NCBI GenBank assembly: GCA_003154855.1
Contig: PMEV01000343.1
Location: 29,425 to 38,553 of the forward strand
Direction of reading: 5' to 3'
DNA from: Bryobacterales bacterium
GTDB taxonomy: Bacteria; Acidobacteriota; Terriglobia; Bryobacterales; Bryobacteraceae
Length of the DNA: 9,129 nucleotides
Part shown: positions 1-6,887 of the stretch, piece after piece
Layout: every line of letters starts with the position of its first letter
Numbering within the stretch: position 1 is the stretch's first letter
The notes under the pieces: model-generated
What the model saw: the letters and a program-made list of their open reading frames with translations, nothing else
Database searches by the model: none
Told to the model about the DNA's origin: nothing
Translations under genes and position numbers: made by a program

Positions 1-1071
1 TACCTCACCTATCGATTGGCCGCCCGGCTCATTAATCCGACGGCTGCGCTGTTGGCGGCGGCGCTTCAGGCCGTCAGCGTTCCGGCGATGCTGGCCAGCG
101 TACGAATCCTGTCCGACGGCTTATTCTCGCTCATTATCACAGCGACAGTCGTGATGTTGGTGTGCCATCTTCGCGAAGGGAAATGGTGGCTACCAATGGC
201 CACCGCGGTTCTCACTGCGGGGGCAACATATGTCCGCCCGGTCGGATTCATTTTCGTGCCTATCGTGACGCTGGTACTGTTTCGGGGGCGTCGATTCTTC
301 GGGGCCGTCATCTATCTCCTGGCCTTCGCGCTACTCGTGGGGCCCTGGTTCGCAAGAAACGAGATCGTGGCCGGGTATGCAGGTTTTAGCAGCATCGCCG
401 AATATAACCTCCTACACTACGAAGCTACTTATGTCCGTGCGAGCATCGCTGGAATTCCTATAGAGCAGGCCCGGCAGCAACTGGACGATACCTACCAGGA
501 GCGTCTCCGGTCTTCGCACATTGAACCTGGATGCGCCCAGGCCATCGGCATGGAAGGGCGAGTCGGCCTTGAAGTTATCCGAGCCAACCCCGTGACTTGG
601 GCCTTCGTGCACTTGAAGACGTCTGGAGCATCGCTTCTTCCGGGCAGCGCCGGGATTCTGGAGATATACGGTATGACGTCTGGCGGCCGCGGGACCCTGA
701 GCGTTTTGCATACCAGAGGTCCGCTCGAGGCTGCAAAGCACTACTTCGATTCAAACCCAAGTGCCATTATTCTGATCCTGCCGGAAGCCTTGATGCTAAT
801 GGCTAAGTATTTGGCGTGCTTGGTTGCCGTGCTGCTTTATCCGCTGTGTTCCCGAAAGATGGACTGGGATTCCAAGGGGCTCGCTATCGTGCTCCTAACG
901 GCCGTGGCGTTTCTCTGTGTCGCCGGCCCCGCGGCTACCGCCAGGTTTCGTCTTCCGGCGGAACCACTGTTAAACATAGGTGCGGCTGCTGGCACGGTAC
1001 TTCTGACTCAACGTTGGAAGATCCGATCCGCGACGGTGCGACCGTCCCAAGCCCTTGTTCCCGTGATGTAG
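1..1071 (+). CDS. GT-C-like polytopic membrane glycosyltransferase, C-terminal part (5' partial)
   Basis: The frame is open from base 1, so the gene begins before the window; the TTG at 16 lies inside coding sequence and is probably not the start. The 356 visible residues hold about five closely spaced hydrophobic helices, then a loop of roughly 130-150 residues, then about three more helices. This is the layout of the ArnT/PMT-like (GT-C) family, which moves sugars from polyprenyl-phosphate donors on the outer face of the membrane. Family-like features are TYVRPVG after the third helix, GPWFARN after the fifth, and ARFRLPAEP before the last helix. The catalytic acidic loop near the N-terminus of such proteins is off the window, so activity cannot be judged. 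It ends 14 bases before the GT2 gene and is probably in the same operon. Its GC content is visibly lower than downstream genes (about 50-55% in sampled lines). O-antigen polymerase-like or oligosaccharyltransferase-like proteins are less likely alternatives. Confidence 0.7.
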   Translation, partial: YLTYRLAARLINPTAALLAAALQAVSVPAMLASVRILSDGLFSLIITATVVMLVCHLREGKWWLPMATAVLTAGATYVRPVGFIFVPIVTLVLFRGRRFFGAVIYLLAFALLVGPWFARNEIVAGYAGFSSIAEYNLLHYEATYVRASIAGIPIEQARQQLDDTYQERLRSSHIEPGCAQAIGMEGRVGLEVIRANPVTWAFVHLKTSGASLLPGSAGILEIYGMTSGGRGTLSVLHTRGPLEAAKHYFDSNPSAIILILPEALMLMAKYLACLVAVLLYPLCSRKMDWDSKGLAIVLLTAVAFLCVAGPAATARFRLPAEPLLNIGAAAGTVLLTQRWKIRSATVRPSQALVPVM

Positions 1072-1085
1072 GGAAAACCGCATCA

Positions 1086-2066
1086 ATGCCTCCAGCGCTT
1101 GACATAGTCATCGTGAACTGGAACTCGGGTCCCGCGCTGGCGGACTGCCTGAGCCCGATAGCAGCCGCGCAGAGGGGCAGGTTCGTCCTCGCCCAGGTCG
1201 TTGTAGTCGATAACGCCTCCGAAGACGGTTCCCTCGACTGTACTCGCGAGAGCCGGCTGCCCTTGAGGGTGCTCCGCAATCCCGGGAACCTGGGGTATGC
1301 GCGGGCCTGCAACCAGGGCGCAAGCTTCGGCGCGGCCGATTATCTGCTGTTCCTGAATCCGGACGTGCGCTTGTCGCCGAACGCTCTTGCGGAGCCGATC
1401 GCATTCCTGGAGAGGCCGGAGGCCGGTGCTGTTGGCATCTGCGGAATCAGGCTTACCGACGCGGGAGGCAGAGACAGCACGTCATGCGCGCGCTTGCCTC
1501 GTCCGGCCAGCCTGGTGTATCGGGCGTTCGGGCTCGACCAGTGCTTTCCGAAGGTGTTCACACCGCGCTTCCTCTCTGGTGAGGAGATCAGGGAGAGCGG
1601 CTCCGCCGAGCAGATCATGGGGGCATTCTTCCTGGTGCGGCGGCAGGTCTACGACTCGCTACGAGGGTTCGACGAGCGCTTCTTCATGTATTACGAGGAA
1701 GTCGACTTCTGTGCGCGGGCGCGGGCGCGCGGATTTGCCTCGTACTATCTCAGCAATGTAACTGCGGTTCACATTGGCGGCGGTTGCAGCCAGTCCGTGC
1801 CAGGACGCCGTCTGTTCTACTCCCTCGAAAGCCGTCTTGCTTATGCGAGAAAGCACTTCTCCGGGCTCGGTTTCTTCTGGGTGCTGTTCGCGAGCGTTGC
1901 GGTTGAGCCCCTGGCCCGCATCGCGCGGGCCTGCCTGCATACTTCTTTTCGCGAAATGAATCACACCGTAGAGGCCTACGGCGCTCTCTGTGGCTCTCTG
2001 CTGCGGGGCCGGCTCGCTGTTCGCGGCAGCAGCGAGCAGGAGCGCTTCGCGGTGAGCGGGGACTGA
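1086..2066 (+). CDS. Family 2 (GT-A) glycosyltransferase, rhamnosyltransferase-like
   Basis: This 326-residue protein has the full set of GT2 marks of the WbbL/rhamnosyltransferase type: IVIVNWN (residues 7-13), VVVDNASEDGS (39-49), the NPGNLGYARACNQG nucleotide-binding stretch (65-78), LFLNPDV with Asn91-Pro92-Asp93 as the DXD-like metal site, GAFFLVRR (179-186), GFDERFFMYYEEVDFC (194-209) and a C-terminal VHIGGGCS (228-235). Such enzymes are cytoplasmic and add a sugar, often dTDP-rhamnose derived, to a lipid-linked acceptor; the actual sugar cannot be read from the sequence. The frame stays open upstream to 816, but the N-terminal GT2 motif starts right after the ATG at 1086, and everything upstream overlaps the preceding gene out of frame, so 1086 is chosen. 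An AGGGA at 1070-1074, overlapping the previous stop codon, is a weak ribosome binding site. The TGA overlaps the next ATG by one base (TGATG), indicating translational coupling. Confidence 0.9.
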   Translation: MPPALDIVIVNWNSGPALADCLSPIAAAQRGRFVLAQVVVVDNASEDGSLDCTRESRLPLRVLRNPGNLGYARACNQGASFGAADYLLFLNPDVRLSPNALAEPIAFLERPEAGAVGICGIRLTDAGGRDSTSCARLPRPASLVYRAFGLDQCFPKVFTPRFLSGEEIRESGSAEQIMGAFFLVRRQVYDSLRGFDERFFMYYEEVDFCARARARGFASYYLSNVTAVHIGGGCSQSVPGRRLFYSLESRLAYARKHFSGLGFFWVLFASVAVEPLARIARACLHTSFREMNHTVEAYGALCGSLLRGRLAVRGSSEQERFAVSGD

Positions 2067-3127
2067 TGCGAGCGCTGTTTCTGACGAAATACGGAGCGCA
2101 GGGGGCGAGCACCCGCTATCGCGCGCTGCAGTACCTGCCATCCCTGGCCGCGCGGGGCTGGAATGTGGAGTGGCAGCCGCTCCTGCCGGATCGTTACCTG
2201 CAGCGGCTCTATCTCGACGGCCGGCGTTCCTTTTTGGAAGTGTGCCGGGCATACGGAAAGAGGCTCGCGTATCTGTGCAAGGGCGATCTCGGAAGCTTCG
2301 ACGCGATTTACGTCCAATATGAGGTCTTTCCGTACATCCCGGCATGGCTGGAGTCCGCGCTGCTGGCGCCAGCCGGGAATGTAGTTCTCGACTACGATGA
2401 CGCGGCGTTCGTCCCCTACGACGGGAGGCCGTTCCTGCGCGGCAAGATTCCCTCGCTGATGCGCCGGGCGCGCACCGTGATCGTCGGAAACGACTATCTC
2501 TCGCAGTACGCCAGCCGGTACAGCGAGCATGTTTCGGTAATCCCGACTGTGGTCGACCTCGACCGGTATAGCCCGAGACAGAACTACGAGTGCCGCGACG
2601 AGCGGGGCCTCGTGATTGGCTGGGTTGGCACGCCCGTCACGGCACGGTACCTCTCCACCCTGGCTGGAGTTTTCCGGCAGGCTGCACGGGACCACGCGGT
2701 TGTAGTCCGTTGCGTGGGCACGCCCGCCGGCTTCTCGATTCCAGGGGTACTGGTCGAGACCGTGCCTTGGAGCGAGGCTACGGAATCCGAGATCGTTCGG
2801 ACCTTCGACATTGGCGTGATGCCGCTTGCGGCGGAACCGTTTGCCGAGGGCAAATGCGGCCTGAAGTTGATTCAGTACATGGCTTGCGGAGTGCCCGCCG
2901 TTGGCGCAAGGCTCGGGGCCAACACCGAGATCATCCGGCAGGGCGTAGACGGATTCCTGGCATCCCGGGACGAGGAGTACCTGGGAGTCATCGAGCGCCT
3001 CGCCGGAGAACCGGCGCTGCGGGCCCGCATAGGCCGCGCCGGCCGGCGAAGAGTGGAGGAGCGCTACTCGCTCCAGGCCAGAGCCCAGGAGTTCTGCAGT
3101 GTCCTCGAGAGGGCAGCCAATGGGTGA
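2066..3127 (+). CDS. GT-B fold glycosyltransferase (GT4-like)
   Basis: The 353-residue protein has an N-terminal acceptor domain beginning MRALFLTKYG, with STRYRALQYLP at 15-25. The LDYDDA motif (108-113) is typical of a GT4-related subgroup. A second Rossmann domain begins at GLVIGWVGTP (181-190), and the donor-site region is FAEGKCGLKLIQYMACGVP (259-277). The Glu that normally ends the GT4 EX7E motif is Gln270 here. Related sequences of this subgroup often carry a GLKLLQYMA-type segment, so this is probably a family trait and not damage. The predicted role is cytoplasmic transfer of a sugar from a nucleotide donor to the growing lipid-linked glycan; donor and linkage are unknown. Its ATG shares one base with the GT2 stop, and its own TGA lies inside the start of the next gene, so it is tightly coupled on both sides. 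Confidence 0.88.
   Translation: MRALFLTKYGAQGASTRYRALQYLPSLAARGWNVEWQPLLPDRYLQRLYLDGRRSFLEVCRAYGKRLAYLCKGDLGSFDAIYVQYEVFPYIPAWLESALLAPAGNVVLDYDDAAFVPYDGRPFLRGKIPSLMRRARTVIVGNDYLSQYASRYSEHVSVIPTVVDLDRYSPRQNYECRDERGLVIGWVGTPVTARYLSTLAGVFRQAARDHAVVVRCVGTPAGFSIPGVLVETVPWSEATESEIVRTFDIGVMPLAAEPFAEGKCGLKLIQYMACGVPAVGARLGANTEIIRQGVDGFLASRDEEYLGVIERLAGEPALRARIGRAGRRRVEERYSLQARAQEFCSVLERAANG
3107..3113 (+). promoter_or_regulatory. Ribosome binding site deciding the start of the GT4-phosphoglycosyl transferase gene
   Basis: GAGAGGG lies six bases before the ATG at 3120 and inside the end of the preceding gene. The frame also has a GTG at 3099, but that codon lies upstream of this site and would add only seven residues, so 3120 is the better start. 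The resulting 8-base overlap with the previous gene suits translational coupling. Confidence 0.5.
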
Positions 3128-4946
3128 GTGCAGGCCCGCCGAGCCCCCCCGCATCCGCATCCTCCGCATCACCACCTCGCCTCTGGCGCTGTGGTCGTTT
3201 TTCCGGAACATGACCGCGTTCCTCGGCGAGCACGGGTTCGAGACCTTGGCGGTCAGCTCGCCGGGCCAGAAACTGGACGAGTTCCACGCCTGGGCCGGCG
3301 TGCCCGTTCAGGCGGTCGAAATGAAGCGCCGCATCAGCCCGTTGAGCGACCTGCCGGCGCTCTGGCGGTTGTGGCGGATCGTCCGCCGGTACCGGCCGGA
3401 CATTGTGCACGCGCACACTCCGAAGGCCGGGCTGCTGGGCATGCTGGCGGCCTGGCTGGCTTTAGTGAAAGTCCGCGTCTACACCATCCACGGGTTGCCC
3501 CTTCTGACCCGCACGGGCTGGCAGTTCCACGTCCTGCGGCTGGCGGAAACTTTGGCGTGCAAGCTGGCCACCAGCGTGTATTGCGTGAGCCATTCGGTGC
3601 GCCGGGTGGTCCTCGACCTCGGGATCTGTCCCCCGGCGAAGGTCCGAACCCTGGGGTACGGTTCCTGTTCCGGAGTCGATCTCCAGCGGTTCGATCCAGC
3701 CGCCTGCGGCCCGGCGGACCGCGCCCGCGTTCGCGCGCAGTACGGCATTCCCGAAGACGCGCTGCTGGCCGGTTTCATCGGCCGGATCGTGCGCGACAAG
3801 GGCATCCGGGAACTGGCCGCCGCCTGGCAGCGGCTGCGGGTGGAGTTTCCGAACCTGCACCTGCTGTGCTGCGGCGAGTTCGAGCCGCAGGACCCGGTTC
3901 CGGCGGAAGTTCGCGAGTGCCTGCAAAACGACCCGCGCGTACACTTCACGGACGGCTTTGTCGCCGACATGCCTCCGGTCTATGCGGCGCTGGAAGTCTG
4001 CGTGCTCCCCACCTACCGCGAGGGGCTGCCCACGGTGGCGCTGGAATGCGGCGCTATGCAGGTTCCGCTGATTGCGACGCGGGTCCCGGGATGCACCGAC
4101 GCTGTTCGGGACGGCGTGACCGGCCTACTCGTGGAGGCGCAGTCCGCGGAGGCGCTCTTCTACGCCATTGCCCGGCTGCTGCGCGATCCGCGGCTCGCAA
4201 AGGAAATGGGCCGGGCGGCCCGCGAGTTCGTCCGTGTGAAGTTCTCCGAGGAAATCGTCTTCGGGAACGTGCTGGACGAATACCGGCGGCTGCTGCGCGA
4301 GAGCCGGAGCCGGCCCGGCTTCCGGGAGCGGCTGGCCGATGTTTGCGGCGCCCTGGCGGGCCTGGCCGTTTTCGCGCCGCTCCTGGCCGCGGTGTGGATG
4401 GCCATCCGGCTGCGCATGGGCCGGCCCGTGTTGTTCCGGCAGTTCCGCGCCGGACGCGGCGGGCGCCCATTTCTCCTGTACAAGTTCCGCACCATGCTGG
4501 AGGCCAGAGACAGCGCCGGCGCGCTGCTGCCGGATTCCGAGCGCCTCACGCGGCTGGGGCGATTTCTCCGCGCAACCAGCCTCGACGAGTTGCCGCAACT
4601 CTGGAACGTTCTGAAGGGCGAGATGAGCCTGGTGGGACCGCGGCCGCTCCACGCGGAGTACGTCGCCCGGTACACTCCCGAGCAGCGGCGCCGCCTCGAG
4701 GTCAAGCCCGGTTTGACGGGATGGGCCCAGATCCATGGGCGAAATGCGATCGCCTGGGAGCGGAAGTTCGAGCTGGACGTGTGGTACGTGGAGAACCGCA
4801 GCCTGGCTCTCGATCTGAGAATCCTCGCCGCCACGTTGGGCCAACTGCTGCGCCGGGATAGGAGGGGGATCGGCAACGCGGGCCACGCCACCATGCCCGA
4901 ATACCTGGGTCCCCCTGTGGATCCAGGCGCGGAGGCGGCGCGATGA
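3120..4946 (+). CDS. Bifunctional fusion: GT4 glycosyltransferase plus PglC-like monotopic phosphoglycosyl transferase
   Basis: One 608-residue chain holds two enzymes. Residues about 10-395 are a GT-B/GT4 domain of the CapM/PglA kind: RRISPLSDLPAL (70-81), DIVHAHTPKAGLLGMLAA (94-111), IHGLP (123-127), GFIGRIVRDKG (218-228), and a complete EX7E motif with Glu301 and Glu309 in EGLPTVALE. Residues about 400-600 are a small bacterial sugar transferase: a re-entrant membrane helix (about 405-430) broken by Ala419-Pro420, LLYKFRTM (452-459), the catalytic Asp489-Glu490 dyad in TSLDELPQLWNVLKGEMSLVGPRP, GLTGWAQIHGRNAIAWE (531-547) and KFELDVWYVEN (549-559). In this family the dyad Asp attacks a UDP-sugar to give a polyprenyl-diphosphate sugar. 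The inferred role is initiation of the glycan by the C-terminal half and addition of the second sugar by the N-terminal half. There is no stop or frame change between the domains. It overlaps the previous gene by 8 bases and the next by 4. Substrates are not readable from sequence. Confidence 0.92.
   Translation: MGECRPAEPPRIRILRITTSPLALWSFFRNMTAFLGEHGFETLAVSSPGQKLDEFHAWAGVPVQAVEMKRRISPLSDLPALWRLWRIVRRYRPDIVHAHTPKAGLLGMLAAWLALVKVRVYTIHGLPLLTRTGWQFHVLRLAETLACKLATSVYCVSHSVRRVVLDLGICPPAKVRTLGYGSCSGVDLQRFDPAACGPADRARVRAQYGIPEDALLAGFIGRIVRDKGIRELAAAWQRLRVEFPNLHLLCCGEFEPQDPVPAEVRECLQNDPRVHFTDGFVADMPPVYAALEVCVLPTYREGLPTVALECGAMQVPLIATRVPGCTDAVRDGVTGLLVEAQSAEALFYAIARLLRDPRLAKEMGRAAREFVRVKFSEEIVFGNVLDEYRRLLRESRSRPGFRERLADVCGALAGLAVFAPLLAAVWMAIRLRMGRPVLFRQFRAGRGGRPFLLYKFRTMLEARDSAGALLPDSERLTRLGRFLRATSLDELPQLWNVLKGEMSLVGPRPLHAEYVARYTPEQRRRLEVKPGLTGWAQIHGRNAIAWERKFELDVWYVENRSLALDLRILAATLGQLLRRDRRGIGNAGHATMPEYLGPPVDPGAEAAR
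4931..4935 (+). promoter_or_regulatory. Ribosome binding site of the acyltransferase gene
   Basis: GGAGG sits seven bases before the ATG at 4943, within the last codons of the preceding gene. It is the clearest Shine-Dalgarno sequence in the window, and together with the ATGA stop/start overlap it supports the chosen start and coupled translation. Confidence 0.6.
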
Positions 4947-5626
4947 GAGACGTGGTCGTGGTCGGCGCTTCCGGACATGCCGAAGTGGTGATCGACATCC
5001 TGGAACGGCAGGGCATCTACCGCATTGCAGGCCTGATCGACCGCTGCGTGAAGGGGCATTGGATGGGCTACGAGATCCTGGGAACGGAAGCGGACCTGCC
5101 TGCGATCGTTCGGGAACGCGACGTCGCCGGCGGGATCGTCGCGATCGGCGACAACTGGATCCGGCATCGGGTGGTGAATGCGCTGGACGCCCTGCTGCCG
5201 GGTTTCGCGTTCGTCACCGCCGTCCACCCGTCGGCGCAGATTGGCCGGAACGCCACCGTCGGCCGGGGCAGCGTGGTCATGGCCGGCGCGGTGATTAACC
5301 CGAACGCCCGCGTGGGAGAGTTCTGTGTGGTCAACACGAATGCTTCTCTGGACCACGACAGCGCGATGGGGAACTTTTCGGGCCTGCTTCCCAATGCATC
5401 GACCGGCGGCAAGGTGATTATCGGCGCGTTCGCCGCGGTCTGCCAGGGCGCCAACGTCATTCACGGCGTCGAGATCGGCGAGCACACCGTGATCGGCGCC
5501 GGCGCGACTGTGCTCGATAACATGCCGCCCCGAGTGGTCGCTTACGGCACGCCCGCACGGGTGGTTCGCGCGAGAGATCCCGGCGAACCGTATCTCGGTT
5601 CCCGAACACGTATGGCTGGCGCGTGA
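4943..5626 (+). CDS. PglD/NeuD-type sugar acetyltransferase (left-handed beta-helix)
   Basis: The 227-residue length is close to that of PglD. Residues 4-17 (VVVGASGHAEVVID) form the N-terminal Rossmann-like nucleotide-sugar binding part. From about residue 93 the protein runs in hexapeptide repeats (IGRNATVG, INPNARVGEF, VIIGAF, VEIGEHTVIGAGATV), the left-handed beta-helix that binds acetyl-CoA. The NTNASLDHD segment holds His138, matching the catalytic His of this family, and the chain ends in the usual GTPARVV stretch (202-208). The likely reaction is transfer of an acetyl or other acyl group to an amino group of a nucleotide-linked amino sugar. Its place between a PglC-like transferase and a DegT aminotransferase fits the PglD step of a bacillosamine-like pathway, but that is inference: NeuD-type O-acetyltransferases and other amino-sugar N-acyltransferases look the same at this level. 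The start overlaps the previous stop as ATGA. Confidence 0.88.
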   Translation: MRDVVVVGASGHAEVVIDILERQGIYRIAGLIDRCVKGHWMGYEILGTEADLPAIVRERDVAGGIVAIGDNWIRHRVVNALDALLPGFAFVTAVHPSAQIGRNATVGRGSVVMAGAVINPNARVGEFCVVNTNASLDHDSAMGNFSGLLPNASTGGKVIIGAFAAVCQGANVIHGVEIGEHTVIGAGATVLDNMPPRVVAYGTPARVVRARDPGEPYLGSRTRMAGA

Positions 5627-5651
5627 CCGCTTTCGGAGTCCCGGAAAACCA

Positions 5652-6887
5652 ATGACCCAAGCCCTTGCAGCAACTCTCGACCAAGCCGCACCGAGCGGTG
5701 TCCGGCGGCCGGCCGCGGCGGAGCCGTTCCGCTTCATCGCGCCCACGCTGCCCCCCCTGGAGGAGGTCCTGGCCCTGTATGCGCCGGCCTACCGCGACGG
5801 AATGATCACGAATTCCCGCGTCGTGGCCCGCTTCGAAGCGGCGGTAGCCGAACGGCTCGGCGTCAGGCATTGCGTGGCGGTCTCCAGTTGCACTTGCGGC
5901 CTGATGCTGGTTTTCAAAGCGCTGGGAGTCGAAGGGGAGGTGATTCTTCCGAGCTTCACCTTCTTCGCGACGGCGCACTCGGCGCTCTGGAGCCGCCTCC
6001 GGCCGGTGTTCGCCGATTGCGACCCCGAGACCTGGACCATCTGCCCCGAGGACGCCGAGCGGAAGATCACCTCGCGCACGGCCGCGATCCTGGGAGTGCA
6101 CCTGTACGGCAATCCGTGCGAGATCGCGACGCTGAGCGGGATGGCTGCCCGGAACCGGCTTAAGCTCGTGTTCGATGCCGCGCACGCGTTCGGGAGCGAG
6201 TACCAGGGACGGCCGATAGGGCAATTCGGCGACGCCGAGGTCTTCTCGCTCTCCCCGACCAAGCTGCTGGTCGCCGGAGAAGGCGGGCTGGTGACGACCA
6301 ACGACGCGGCTCTGGCAAAACGCATCCGAGCGGGACGCAACTACGGCGATGCGGGCAATTACGACCCGGAGCTGCTCGGCCTGAACGCGCGCATGACCGA
6401 GTTCAACGCGGCTCTCGGTCTGGCCGGGCTGCGGATGGTGGACGCCAAGGTGGAACGTCACAACCTCATCGCGGCGGAGTATGCCAGAGTACTGCGTTCG
6501 CTGAGGGGAGTCGGGTTCCAGGTGGTGCGGCCCGGCAATGTCAGCAGCTACAAAGACTATTGCGTCCACATCGACGCCGGCGAATGTGGGATCTCCCGCG
6601 ACGATCTGCGTGCCGCCCTGATGGCGGAGGGCATCGAGACCAGGACTTACTTCTCCCCCGCCGTTCATCGGCAGGAACTTTATCGGGCCTTTTCCGCGCC
6701 CGTGCGGGGAAGCTTGCGGCGGACCGAGCGGCTGGCGGAGGGAATCCTCAGCCTGCCTATCTACTACTCGCTCCCGCTGGAGACCGTGGCCAGGGTCGCC
6801 CTGGCGGTCAAGGAAGCGATGCCGGGCTCGCGCCGCGCAGCCTGGGCGTGGGCCGATAACCGAGACCATGCTCGAGTGCCTCGATAA
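5652..6887 (+). CDS. DegT/DnrJ/EryC1/StrS family PLP-dependent sugar aminotransferase
   Basis: The 411-residue protein is a fold-type I aminotransferase of the sugar-nucleotide class. Visible motifs are NSRVVARFEAAVAERLG (54-70), the phosphate-binding SSCTCGLML (78-86), LPSFTFFATAHS (99-110), VFDAAHAFGS with Asp175 contacting the PLP ring nitrogen (173-182), SLSPTKLLVAGEGG with Lys204 as the Schiff-base lysine (199-212), and NARMTEFNAALGL around 245-257. These enzymes aminate a 4-keto (or 3-keto) deoxy-sugar nucleotide using glutamate. With the PglD-like neighbour it would supply a 4-amino sugar that is then acetylated; whether it is a PglE, VioA, DesI or other type cannot be decided by eye. 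It begins 25 bases after the acetyltransferase; GGAG at 5635-5638 is rather far (13 bases) from the ATG. The last 20 or so residues, Arg/Ala/Trp-rich, extend past the usual end and overlap the next gene by 20 bases. Confidence 0.92.
   Translation: MTQALAATLDQAAPSGVRRPAAAEPFRFIAPTLPPLEEVLALYAPAYRDGMITNSRVVARFEAAVAERLGVRHCVAVSSCTCGLMLVFKALGVEGEVILPSFTFFATAHSALWSRLRPVFADCDPETWTICPEDAERKITSRTAAILGVHLYGNPCEIATLSGMAARNRLKLVFDAAHAFGSEYQGRPIGQFGDAEVFSLSPTKLLVAGEGGLVTTNDAALAKRIRAGRNYGDAGNYDPELLGLNARMTEFNAALGLAGLRMVDAKVERHNLIAAEYARVLRSLRGVGFQVVRPGNVSSYKDYCVHIDAGECGISRDDLRAALMAEGIETRTYFSPAVHRQELYRAFSAPVRGSLRRTERLAEGILSLPIYYSLPLETVARVALAVKEAMPGSRRAAWAWADNRDHARVPR

Noticed and set aside
816..1085. In-frame N-terminal extension of the GT2 gene
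   Set aside because: These 90 codons overlap the GT-C gene in another frame and show no GT2 motif. The family's first motif begins six residues after the ATG at 1086.
1099..1104. TTGACA, a perfect -35 box
   Set aside because: It lies inside the GT2 coding sequence (LDIV) and no -10-like sequence occurs 16-18 bases downstream.
2821..2900. Loss of the GT4 EX7E motif as a sign of an inactive enzyme
   Set aside because: The surrounding donor-site segment is intact and the Gln form appears to be usual for this subgroup, so decay is not supported.
3128..4861. Long + strand frame of 577 codons inside the GT4-transferase fusion gene
   Set aside because: It is rich in Arg, Pro, Gly and Ala with no recognisable motif, as expected for a shifted frame of GC-rich coding DNA. 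The overlapping frame carries two complete enzyme domains.
4160..5746. Long - strand open frame of 528 codons
   Set aside because: It runs antisense across three clear genes (the fusion gene, the acetyltransferase and the start of the aminotransferase) and has low-complexity composition without domain motifs.
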